A stretch of 8,311 bases of DNA, from positions 1 to 8,311 of the forward strand of contig JAJZLW010000085.1 of assembly GCA_021850505.1 (NCBI GenBank), given 5' to 3'. Made by a program: the position numbers and the translations under genes. The first letter of the stretch is position 1; each line of letters opens with the position of its first letter. This document shows positions 1 through 6,168 of the stretch, one piece after another. A model generated the notes under the pieces. It searched no databases. It was not told the origin of the DNA and saw only the letters and a program-made list of their open reading frames with translations. Origin of the DNA: Thermoplasmata archaeon. GTDB lineage: Archaea; Thermoplasmatota; Thermoplasmata; Thermoplasmatales; Thermoplasmataceae.

Positions 1-94
1 GCTTTTCGCAATTGCATATTGGTCTTGACAAATAATCTTTTTACTTTTCACACACAGATAATTCCAGGAAATTTTAACCCCATGCAGATAGAGA
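1..94. other. No gene seen, downstream of the copper operon
   Basis: These bases lie 3' of the last gene of the minus-strand copper operon. I see no ORF of useful length, no RNA gene and no clear hairpin. There is only a moderately AT-rich stretch, and the operon may terminate here. Confidence 0.4.
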
Positions 95-424
95 TTACAT
101 CAAAAGAGAGAAACCTTTAACCACAAGATTTCCCCTGGAAGTTAGTAATCTGACATTTTCCTGTCTGCCCGCATCTATGGCCCTGTAGATTTCAGGTTGT
201 AAATAGATAGAAACTCCATCTCTTTCAATATGCGTCATTTCTGCATCTTTCTCAAAAGTCTCAGTAACAACAAGTTTTGTGATCATCTGACATGTATCAT
301 CATTACATGGACCTTTCTTAAAATCTAAATTCAGGCATACATTTTTTCCTGATATTCTTTGCAATGCAGAGTTCTCAATTCGGATTGAACCTTTACCGAC
401 CTTTAACAGCATATTTTTTTCCAT
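95..424 (-). CDS. Small Cys-containing HesB/IscA-like protein, last gene of the copper operon
   Basis: A 109-residue protein of uncertain function. After a short basic N-terminus it alternates short beta-like segments and carries Cys30, Cys40 and Cys45, the last two as GPCNDDTC. It then has an ERDGVSIYL segment, LQPEIYRAI, and a final beta pair ending LVVKGFSLL. This order (N-terminal strand, Cys-bearing loop, 'gv.i.i.p' strand, C-terminal 'l.V.G' strand) resembles the HesB/IscA-like fold of small 'CC/Se motif' proteins. That is a judgement by eye; the full IscA C-terminal CGC motif is absent. The ATG lies only 5 nt after the TAA of the ATPase gene, and a GGCGGAG Shine-Dalgarno-like run sits in the end of that gene, so translation is probably coupled. 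The position suggests a metal-binding or Fe-S accessory role in copper stress. Existence of the gene is likely; function is open. Confidence 0.75.
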   Translation of the reverse strand: MEKNMLLKVGKGSIRIENSALQRISGKNVCLNLDFKKGPCNDDTCQMITKLVVTETFEKDAEMTHIERDGVSIYLQPEIYRAIDAGRQENVRLLTSRGNLVVKGFSLLM

Positions 425-429
425 TTCAT

Positions 430-2532
430 TTATGCTCCGCCTGGCAAATCTCTCTTCATTGTCCTAGTTTCCTTGTTGAATAAAGTAATCCGGTTTACTG
501 ATCTCGTGATTTTGGATCTTAATCGCAGGGAATTCAGCACAACCGAGGTTGAGCTAAGGCCCATCGCAAGCGCTGCGAGGATTGGCAGAATTGAGAATAT
601 TGAGAGGCCGAATACTGGAACCAGAAGACCTGCTGCGATCGGAATCAGCACGGAATTATATCCAATAGCCCAACCTATATTCTGCCTGATCTTTGTAATT
701 GTGTTTTTGCCCAGTATGATAGAATAAGCCACCATGGTGAGATCATCATTCAGCAGAATTATGTCACCGCTTTCTCTTGCTATATCGAGACCTGATCCCA
801 TTGCTATACCTGTATCTGCAGTTTCCATAGCTGCGCTGTCATTTATGCCATCACCAACAAATACAACAAATTCTCCGGATTCCTGGTATTTTGTTACAAT
901 TTGTGCCTTGTCTTCCGGCATCAGACCTGAATGTATATCAGTTATACCAAGGAGAAGACCGATTTTTCTTGCTTCTGAATCCATATCTCCTGTTATCATA
1001 GCAGTTTTGATCCCCATTTCTTTCAGTATGGAGATAGCATCATGCGCAGTGTCCCGGACCTTGTAAGCAAGAGATATATGACCTGCGGTATTTCCGCCTA
1101 TTTCAATTGAAACGATTGACGATGTTGCCCCGGAGGATCTGCTGATCCTTATGTCGAGCTCTGCGACCTTTCCTGAAATACCTATTCCTGGTGTTTCCAC
1201 GATATCAGAGGCATCAGGGATTTTAAGGTTAAGTTTCTGAGAATATTTGACAATAGCCTTCGCTATAGGATGATTTGACATCTTCTCAACAGCGGCTGCC
1301 ATGGATACCACTGCTTCCATATCAAACCCAGGTTCAGTTCTCACTTCGGTTATCTGAGGGTCGGCAATAGTAAGTGTTCCTGTCTTGTCGAAAAGAACAA
1401 TTGTCGTCTTTGATAAACGCTCAAGAGAACCGGGATTCTTTAATAATATGCCGTTCTGTGATGACGCACTCGAAGATATAAGAAGCGTAATTGGTGCAGC
1501 GAGACCTATGGCACAGGGGCATGCTATGACAACAACAGATACGAAGGCAAGAACTGCGTACTGAAGGGCAAGAGTATGTCCCGTTAACGTCAGATAAAAG
1601 AACCAGAATATCCCTGCAGATATTGCAGCAGTTATAACAACGGGTATGAAAAGCGCAGAAAAAGTGTCTGCTACTCTCTGTATCTTGACCCTCCCCATGG
1701 TAGCATTCTGTATGAGCCTGTAGACATGATTGATTGTGCTCTCCTTCCCTATCTTTTCCACTATGACAGAAAGGGAACCATTGAGGTTGAGAGTCCCGGC
1801 GGTGACAGAATCTCCCGCTGTTTTCAAAACCGGATTTTGTTCGCCAGTTATGATCGACTGATCAACCTCACTTGAACCCTTCAATACATTCCCGTCAGCC
1901 GGTATAATGTCACCGGGTTTACAGAGCAGCATATCACCAGTATGGATCTCATCAATTCTTCTTTCCGAAACGGTTCCATCGGGTGAAACATAGTGGACAT
2001 ATTCCGGGATAATTTCCTTCAGCTTTGAAGCGGCTGAATTCGCCTTCTCCTTTGTCAGTGTTTCAATATAGGTTCCCGTTAGGATCAGGGTAATAATGAA
2101 AACAGAAGCGTCGAAATAAACACTGGATCCAGGTATGGCTTTAGGGAATAGTGTTATGAATAGAGAGAAAACAAATGCCGTCCCCGTACCAAGTGCGATG
2201 AGCAGATCCATATTTCCCATTCTGGATCTGATAGTATGGTATGCCCCCTCGAAGAAACCGGAACCGGAATAGAACAGTACCGGTATCGCAAGGATGAGTT
2301 CCACATAGTCTTTAAATGGAAGGGATGAAAAGAGGTATTGTATCAGCATGATCGGAATGGAAAGTGACCATGCGAGCGCAAGTTTCTTTTTCAGTGTTTT
2401 CACACCAAGTGATGGGCTTGTGAATTTTTCCATGCAGCCCTTCGAACAAAAATAGTACTTGTCGCCATCCTTAGTGATGAAAAGATCTGATGTCTCCGGT
2501 ACGAACATGCCGCAGACTGGATCAGTAGGCAT
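430..2532 (-). CDS. copA: Cu(I)-exporting P1B-1 ATPase with N-terminal YHS domain
   Basis: A 700-residue P-type ATPase that would export Cu(I) (or Ag(I)) across the membrane using ATP. Residues 1-40 are a YHS domain with Cys7, Cys29 and Cys33 in place of the usual HMA domain. Four predicted helices follow (about 52-156), then the actuator domain with TGE at 229-231. The sixth helix carries the CPC metal motif (338-340). The cytoplasmic P/N domains show DKTGT (phosphorylated Asp382), the HP dipeptide at 421-422, GIG at 449-451, TGD at 514-516 and GDGINDS at 560-566. The last two helices carry YN (625-626) and MxxSS (657-661); with CPC these define the Cu(I) subgroup P1B-1. Length is normal for the family. 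It starts 10 nt after the stop of the YHS-protein gene and is followed after 5 nt by the HesB-like gene, so the three are probably cotranscribed. Ferroplasma homologues have been called CopB, but the CPC motif fits the CopA type. Confidence 0.96.
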   Translation of the reverse strand: MPTDPVCGMFVPETSDLFITKDGDKYYFCSKGCMEKFTSPSLGVKTLKKKLALAWSLSIPIMLIQYLFSSLPFKDYVELILAIPVLFYSGSGFFEGAYHTIRSRMGNMDLLIALGTGTAFVFSLFITLFPKAIPGSSVYFDASVFIITLILTGTYIETLTKEKANSAASKLKEIIPEYVHYVSPDGTVSERRIDEIHTGDMLLCKPGDIIPADGNVLKGSSEVDQSIITGEQNPVLKTAGDSVTAGTLNLNGSLSVIVEKIGKESTINHVYRLIQNATMGRVKIQRVADTFSALFIPVVITAAISAGIFWFFYLTLTGHTLALQYAVLAFVSVVVIACPCAIGLAAPITLLISSSASSQNGILLKNPGSLERLSKTTIVLFDKTGTLTIADPQITEVRTEPGFDMEAVVSMAAAVEKMSNHPIAKAIVKYSQKLNLKIPDASDIVETPGIGISGKVAELDIRISRSSGATSSIVSIEIGGNTAGHISLAYKVRDTAHDAISILKEMGIKTAMITGDMDSEARKIGLLLGITDIHSGLMPEDKAQIVTKYQESGEFVVFVGDGINDSAAMETADTGIAMGSGLDIARESGDIILLNDDLTMVAYSIILGKNTITKIRQNIGWAIGYNSVLIPIAAGLLVPVFGLSIFSILPILAALAMGLSSTSVVLNSLRLRSKITRSVNRITLFNKETRTMKRDLPGGA

Positions 2533-2542
2533 AAACTCTGCC

Positions 2543-2683
2543 TTATCTTGAATGTTTCAATGGGTTTTTATCAAACGTTTCCTTGCAGCCTGAGCTGCAA
2601 AAATAAAAAGTTTTTCCCTGGAACTGACTCTTGTATGGTGTGTCCTCTTTGACCTTCATTCCGCATATTTTATCAATTTGCAT
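2543..2683 (-). CDS. 46-residue YHS-domain protein, putative copper chaperone
   Basis: A short gene that length filters miss. The translated product starts MQIDKICGMKVKED, continues with FYFCSSGCKETF and ends KHSR. The whole protein is one YHS/TRASH-like treble-clef module with Cys7, Cys29 and Cys33. These three Cys sit at exactly the same residue numbers as in the N-terminal domain of the ATPase encoded directly downstream, so one probably arose by duplication of the other. The ATG is preceded, 9 nt away, by GGTGAT (2693-2698), a good match to the archaeal anti-Shine-Dalgarno. It is the first gene of the minus-strand operon and divergent from the TRASH regulator. By analogy with the copZ/copM genes of archaeal copper loci it may carry Cu(I) to the ATPase or buffer it; that role is inferred. 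Confidence 0.88.
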   Translation of the reverse strand: MQIDKICGMKVKEDTPYKSQFQGKTFYFCSSGCKETFDKNPLKHSR

Positions 2684-2692
2684 AGCTGACAA

Positions 2693-2698
2693 ATCACC
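2693..2698 (-). promoter_or_regulatory. Shine-Dalgarno site of the YHS-protein gene
   Basis: GGTGAT on the minus strand, complementary to the AUCACC of the archaeal 16S rRNA 3' end, 9 nt before the ATG at 2683. It shows that the short ORF is translated from a leadered mRNA and supports it as a real gene. Confidence 0.7.
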
Positions 2699-2721
2699 GG
2701 TTGGCTAATAAGTCTTTATTA

Positions 2722-2764
2722 TTCATAATGTATATATCTTTGAATAGAATCTATACATTATGAA
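2722..2764. promoter_or_regulatory. Inverted-repeat operator of the divergent copper promoters
   Basis: A perfect inverted repeat with 13-bp arms: TTCATAATGTATA at 2722-2734 and TATACATTATGAA at 2752-2764, separated by 17 bp. Arm centres are 30 bp apart, about three helical turns, so both arms face the same side of the DNA. The right arm contains the ATG of the divergent regulator gene (2760-2762); the left arm overlaps the TATA element. A bound regulator would therefore block the regulator promoter and probably the YHS-ATPase promoter as well. The symmetry is seen directly; the protein that binds is inferred to be the adjacent TRASH regulator. Confidence 0.8.
2731..2738 (+). promoter_or_regulatory. 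TATA box of the copper regulator, possibly shared by both directions
   Basis: TATATATC, centred about 26 bp upstream of the ATG at 2760. This is the spacing expected for an archaeal promoter giving a leaderless mRNA. The complementary GATATATA, read on the minus strand, would start transcription near 2708 and leave a leader of about 25 nt carrying the GGTGAT site. The element may therefore serve both directions. Confidence 0.55.
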
Positions 2765-3287
2765 CACAAACCAGGCTGAAACAGAACAGAGAATGCTGAC
2801 AATTCTTAAAAATGACTCAAGGAAAAGCATCATAGATCTTGCGCATGAACTAAAGATTAGCAGAATAACTGCGAGGAAGGTGCTGGATTCTCTTATCCAG
2901 AGCGGTAAAATAAAGAAGTTTACGATAAGCATAGATGAGGATGAAAAAGATCTTGTTATAATTCATACCAGCAATATGGAGAAGATACCCGAATCGCTAG
3001 TGGTGGAAAGTTTTGATCTTGTTGATAATACTTTCCTGGTTGTGATGTACTACGAAAACCTGCTTAAGGTCAGGGATATAGACATACTGGATCTAAAGGT
3101 AGCATTAAGCAGGACGGTCAATACAACCGCCCGAAGGATATCACACATACACTGCGATTATTGTAGCGACGTGATCCAGGGGGCGCCTTTAACGATCAGT
3201 TTCAGAGGCAGGGTTTATTACGCGTGTTGCAAGAACTGCAAGAAGGATCTAGAAAGAAGACTGGAAACAGAGCAGATAGAAGCATGA
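2760..3287 (+). CDS. Copper-responsive regulator, Lrp-like HTH plus C-terminal TRASH domain
   Basis: A 175-residue regulator. Residues 5-55 form an Lrp/AsnC-type winged helix-turn-helix (RMLTILKNDSRKSIIDLA, then recognition-helix residues ISRITARKVLDSL). The middle section (60-128) is alpha/beta. Residues 129-165 are a TRASH domain with Cys132, Cys135, Cys156 and Cys160 (CDYC, then YYACCKNC; the middle Cys157 is extra). TRASH domains are metal-sensing Cys clusters. In Sulfolobus and Ferroplasma, proteins of this architecture (called CopT, CopR or CopY) control the adjacent copper ATPase gene. The start codon lies inside the operator and 26 bp from a TATA box, implying a leaderless mRNA and autoregulation. 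Whether it represses or activates cannot be read from sequence, though the operator over the start site favours repression. Confidence 0.9.
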   Translation: MNTNQAETEQRMLTILKNDSRKSIIDLAHELKISRITARKVLDSLIQSGKIKKFTISIDEDEKDLVIIHTSNMEKIPESLVVESFDLVDNTFLVVMYYENLLKVRDIDILDLKVALSRTVNTTARRISHIHCDYCSDVIQGAPLTISFRGRVYYACCKNCKKDLERRLETEQIEA

Positions 3288-3386
3288 CCTATTAGCCGGA
3301 CCTATCCAGTGAACATATTATAATGAGGCCTGTTCCACTGCCTAATATCCTCTCGCAAATGTATTGTTTTCAGGAAACTATTGAGA

Positions 3387-4208
3387 TTATCCCCCATGCT
3401 TGAACGCAGGGTATAATAGCATGCCACCGTCAACTACCAGTGTGGTTCCTGTAACATATGAGGACATATCACTTACAAGAAATGCAACCGCTTTGGCAAT
3501 GTCTGATGTCTCCCCCATTCTTGGCATTGCTATCTTAGTCAGAAGGTCTTTGTAGGTTTCTGGGTTTCCCCAAACATCCTTGTTTATAGGGGTTTTTATC
3601 GCACCTGGAGCAAGTGAAACAACCCTGATGCCAAAATCGGATACCTCCTGAGCAAGTGTTTTGGTGAACATCGATAAGCCAGCTTTTGCACTGCAATACG
3701 CTGTATATCCAGACCATGGGAGGAATTCGTGTACAGATGTTATATTAACAATAACTCCACTACCTTTCTTCTTCATCCTCTTGATCGCTTCCCTCGAACA
3801 GTAGTAAGGCCCGAGAAGGTTTATCGATATTACGCGCTCCCAGTCTGCCGGGTTGTCATCCCCGCATAACTCTCTTTTTCCATCAATACCTGCATTGTTC
3901 ACAAGAATGTCTATTGGACCAAGCTGACTGTCAATGCTGTTGAAAATTGAGGTTACCTCATTAAGTTTGGAAACATCGCCACCAAAGACTGCTGCTTTTC
4001 CACCATTTTTATTTATATTATCAGCAAGGGCATCTGCAGGCTGTTTTTCAGAATGATAATGTATCGCAACTTTCGCCCCAGCTTTCGCCAAGTATTTTGC
4101 TATCTCCATTCCAAGACCGGAGCTTGACCCAGTAACCAGGGCTACTTTTCCATTCAAATTAATGGCTATCCCAGACCCATATGTTTCTACCTTACCATCG
4201 TTAGGCAT
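3387..4208 (-). CDS. SDR-family oxidoreductase, glucose 1-dehydrogenase-like
   Basis: A 273-residue classical short-chain dehydrogenase. It shows the TGSSSGLG cofactor loop (26-33), NNAG (104-107), Asn130, and the catalytic triad Ser158, Tyr171 and Lys175 in YCSAK. The PG turn is at 201-202. Two segments resemble SDR glucose 1-dehydrogenases (Bacillus type and archaeal aldohexose dehydrogenases): SVHEFLPW after the catalytic Ser and the ending VVDGGMLLYPAF. It would oxidise an aldose to the lactone with NAD(P)+, plausible for the non-phosphorylative Entner-Doudoroff route of Thermoplasmatales; substrate and cofactor are inferred. The N-terminus is about 15 residues longer than usual, but no later ATG precedes the Rossmann motif. 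A GTGAT Shine-Dalgarno-like site lies about 10 nt before this start. The gene is convergent with the copper regulator and separated from it by 99 bp with no clear terminator. Confidence 0.88.
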   Translation of the reverse strand: MPNDGKVETYGSGIAINLNGKVALVTGSSSGLGMEIAKYLAKAGAKVAIHYHSEKQPADALADNINKNGGKAAVFGGDVSKLNEVTSIFNSIDSQLGPIDILVNNAGIDGKRELCGDDNPADWERVISINLLGPYYCSREAIKRMKKKGSGVIVNITSVHEFLPWSGYTAYCSAKAGLSMFTKTLAQEVSDFGIRVVSLAPGAIKTPINKDVWGNPETYKDLLTKIAMPRMGETSDIAKAVAFLVSDMSSYVTGTTLVVDGGMLLYPAFKHGG

Positions 4209-4247
4209 GATTCACAATCACGATATCGGAAATAAGATTAGCTGAAA

Positions 4248-4287
4248 CATGCTTCTGCTCAGACAGGTCATGCTTAATTTGACAGGT
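4248..4287. repeat. Tandem imperfect repeat upstream of the SDR gene
   Basis: Two adjoining copies, 4248-4268 (21 bp) and 4269-4287 (19 bp), each beginning CATGCTT and ending GACAGGT, with divergent middles. They lie 40-80 bp upstream of the SDR start, where an activator or repressor would act. Period is about two helical turns, so protein bound to both would sit on one face. The rest of the 4209-4353 spacer holds only a tandem GGTATCT pair (4307-4320) and no gene. Confidence 0.5.
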
Positions 4288-4353
4288 TTATTTCATCTAT
4301 AACCAAGGTATCTGGTATCTCTATGTCATAAATTATCGTAAAAATGTGACAGA

Positions 4354-4370
4354 GAAAAGATTAACTTTTC
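4354..4370 (-). terminator. Weak hairpin at the end of the DNA glycosylase gene
   Basis: GAAAAG and CTTTTC arms with a 5-nt loop span the stop codon of the glycosylase gene. Downstream on the minus strand the sequence is T-rich, including TTTTT near 4340. This is AT-rich and weak; archaeal termination may rely on the T-tracts alone. Confidence 0.3.
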
Positions 4371-4813
4371 TTTAAAGAACTTACTTTTTCCCATGGTTCA
4401 ATGGGACCATTATAGGGTACAAATAAGTTATTTGGCTGACCCCTATCGTTAGTCAAGACCGCTTGTAATTTATTTTTAGCTCTTAGTGCTATTTTTTCCT
4501 TTAAAAGTTGAAGTTCATAATCAAGCTGCCCCTGTGAAACGGCAATTTTTATGTCTTTGTTCACCAAATCTGAATCTATTTTATAAGAATTAAATCTGAA
4601 TCCGCGTTTATCGCCCTCCAGTTTGACATACAGCATATATGTGTTAATAGCGTTCAATGGTCTTGAATAACTTTTGAAACGAAAAAGCTGTGGATGATTT
4701 TTGTAGCCAATTGTTTTTCCTTCAAGTACTGCCTTTGCGAGAAGTGACTCGCGCCAGAGAGCTACTAATCCAATTGGATCGAGCCAATCCAACCTTATTG
4801 ACCAGAGACGCAT
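4361..4813 (-). CDS. Pyrimidine-dimer DNA glycosylase, T4 endonuclease V family
   Basis: A protein of 150 residues if started at MRLWSI (4813). An in-frame ATG at 4822 would add three residues, but the family normally begins with MRLWS, and a TATA-like element sits about 29 bp upstream of 4813. Visible family features, numbered from 4813, are ALWRESLLAKAVLEGKT with Arg21 and Glu22 (aligned with the catalytic Arg22/Glu23 pair of T4 endonuclease V), GYKNHPQL (36-43), the AINTYML helix, a QGQLDYEL segment, and the terminal GPIEPWEK. The family excises UV-induced cyclobutane dimers and cuts the abasic site, starting base excision repair. The Thr2 whose alpha-amine is the nucleophile in the T4 enzyme is Arg here, as in relatives with this N-terminus. 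It stands alone, with unrelated neighbours on both sides, and probably has its own promoter. Confidence 0.87.
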   Translation of the reverse strand: MRLWSIRLDWLDPIGLVALWRESLLAKAVLEGKTIGYKNHPQLFRFKSYSRPLNAINTYMLYVKLEGDKRGFRFNSYKIDSDLVNKDIKIAVSQGQLDYELQLLKEKIALRAKNKLQAVLTNDRGQPNNLFVPYNGPIEPWEKVSSLKKS

Positions 4814-4838
4814 CAGATCCATTCGATATTAAAGGAAA

Positions 4839-4846
4839 ATATTAAA
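4839..4846 (-). promoter_or_regulatory. Putative TATA box of the DNA glycosylase gene
   Basis: TTTAATAT on the minus strand, centred about 29 bp before the ATG at 4813 and about 20 bp before the alternative ATG at 4822. The spacing fits a near-leaderless mRNA starting at MRLWS better than the longer form. Confidence 0.35.
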
Positions 4847-4929
4847 CGGATCTTGAAAGTCTATTGATTCAAAAGCAACGCAACCTGAATTTGTTGCATT
4901 TAACTATAGTGTATTATTTCGCCTAATAC

Positions 4930-4954
4930 AAAAAAACCCTATGTTGATGGGTTT
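4930..4954 (-). terminator. Hairpin plus T-tract, minus strand
   Basis: On the minus strand AAACCC pairs with GGGTTT across a 9-nt loop, and the second arm runs into seven T. This is the form of an intrinsic terminator. The only upstream minus-strand gene is the membrane protein ending at 5228, so it would end a transcript with a 3' tail of about 280 nt, or an unannotated small RNA. Confidence 0.35.
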
Positions 4955-5227
4955 ATTAAATAACGGCAATAACTAAAAATGGCAAGAAAAAAATACGTTA
5001 TATGGGAAAAAGATTGCCGAGATTTTAAATCTTTTTAACTATAAAATTTAAAGCATATTAAACACATGTATTACATTACAATTTCATAAAATGGCATGAT
5101 TAATTTTTCCACTATTAAAAACAAATGAAGGACTTCACAGGCATTATTTAACTATTTTTTGGTGATGAGTAATATATTTTAGTTGGGTATGCGAAAGTGG
5201 TTAAGACAATCCTGATCATTAAAATTT

Positions 5228-5851
5228 TTAAGTAATTACAATGTTCTCACTTGTAAAAGGCGGAGTAATCAGGGCCGCCACTAAAATGAATGATAACATC
5301 TTTAAACCCACATTAAATGAAAAAGAAACAATATAAAGGATATGAGATGAAGTATTTATCTGAGGGTATCCGACTGAAAGCCACAGTATCCAGATTAATA
5401 AATATAAAAACGTGAGAATCAGGAATGATCTTTTGGTTCTCCAGAATTTAAAAACAGATACAATTAAAGCAATTGAGCTGATATTTATAACTTCTGTGAT
5501 CACGGATTGGTTGCCAACGTGTATTCCCGAGCCAATGTTTTGCCAGATTATCTCAAACAAAGAAGTAGCCACAAAAGGCATTGATAGTGAATAGAGAACA
5601 GTTCTAACATAATCTATCCTGTACCTTTTCAAAAAAATGTATAAGGCATAAAAAAATAATAACAGTGCCGAAGCCCATGTGTATGGAAAAATGACGTTCG
5701 CCTTCTGTTGAAAAATCCCAACTTCAAAAATAAACCTCAAATAAGGATAGTAAAGGACTAAATTAACCACAATCCATTGAATCAAAAAAGGTACGAATAG
5801 CCAATCCCGATAATCGCTGCTCAAAGCAAAAATTTTGCTGAACTTAACCAA
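5228..5851 (-). CDS. Unrecognised six-helix integral membrane protein
   Basis: I do not recognise this 207-residue protein. It has a short basic start (MVKFSK) and about six hydrophobic segments, near 17-35, 57-74, 83-103, 120-136, 142-161 and 170-195. Basic stretches lie between helices 2 and 3 (KRYRIDYVR) and 4 and 5 (KFWRTKR), which suggests both face the cytoplasm. There are no Cys, no His pairs and no motif that points to a transported substrate or enzyme activity. The start is TTG at 5851, directly after an in-frame TAA; the first in-frame ATG is residue 91. No strong Shine-Dalgarno site is visible, but a TATA-like TTTATTTTA lies about 32 bp upstream. It stands alone in AT-rich DNA near a tRNA gene, so it may be lineage-specific or acquired. 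A lost 5' end is also possible. Confidence 0.68.
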   Translation of the reverse strand: MVKFSKIFALSSDYRDWLFVPFLIQWIVVNLVLYYPYLRFIFEVGIFQQKANVIFPYTWASALLLFFYALYIFLKRYRIDYVRTVLYSLSMPFVATSLFEIIWQNIGSGIHVGNQSVITEVINISSIALIVSVFKFWRTKRSFLILTFLYLLIWILWLSVGYPQINTSSHILYIVSFSFNVGLKMLSFILVAALITPPFTSENIVIT

Positions 5852-6168
5852 TTAATGCCAATTTGATAGACCGTCCAATAAAATAAATCTTTCACAAAAA
5901 AGCAAAGAGTGAGGTCAAACATTTATGAAATTTCAAGTTAACTCCCAGTGATACAGCGCATTTAGATTTGCTTGTACTTTCTTCAAAGCTTCTCGTCGCA
6001 TAAAGGTACCAATATCTGTCTGGAGATGTTAAAGACTGTTGTTTGACATTGCCTGATGTTTAATGGGGATAAACTATGATTCATTTCTGTAAGATTCTGT
6101 TTCTACCTTGGGACTTTGTTTTACTTTTAAATCTAATAATTCCCAAATATTTTGAAAACATGATGCAT
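5852..6168. other. Spacer between the membrane-protein gene and tRNA-Pro
   Basis: About 317 bp without a convincing gene. Besides the TATA-like box it contains only short minus-strand ORFs: 33 codons (5821-5922, overlapping the membrane gene in another frame), 22 codons from an ATG (5933-6001, open upstream to 6028) and 26 codons near the tRNA. None has a recognisable domain. DNA directly 3' of a tRNA gene is a common integration site, but I see no copy of the tRNA end and no integrase. Confidence 0.45.
5879..5887 (-). promoter_or_regulatory. Putative TATA box of the membrane-protein gene
   Basis: TTTATTTTA on the minus strand, about 32 bp before the TTG start. The spacing fits an archaeal promoter with a leader of a few nucleotides and gives modest support to the TTG start. 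Confidence 0.35.

Larger units (their letters stand above)
4823..5227. other. AT-rich spacer without a convincing gene
   Basis: About 400 bp between two minus-strand genes. Apart from the TATA box above, it holds GCAACGCAAC with a facing GTTGC (4875-4897), a hairpin followed by seven T (4930-4954, minus strand), a 19-codon plus-strand ORF (4979-5038) overlapping an 8-bp inverted repeat (AAAAAGAT at 5007-5014, ATCTTTTT at 5029-5036), and a patch with C- and D-box-like motifs (5162-5215). None of these proves a gene. It could be decayed accessory DNA. Confidence 0.5.

Noticed and set aside
473..1066. Two plus-strand ORFs of 84 and 110 codons
   Set aside because: They lie opposite the well-supported ATPase gene, have no family features and are antisense shadows.
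2723..2932. Minus-strand ORF of 69 codons across the copper promoter
   Set aside because: It overlaps the operator and the HTH coding sequence in antisense and shows no domain.
3535..3717. Minus-strand ORF of 60 codons inside the SDR gene
   Set aside because: It is an alternative frame of the SDR, which has all catalytic motifs in its own frame.
5412..5594. Plus-strand ORF of 60 codons opposite the membrane protein
   Set aside because: It has no recognisable features; the opposite frame has a clear multi-helix pattern and a longer reading frame.
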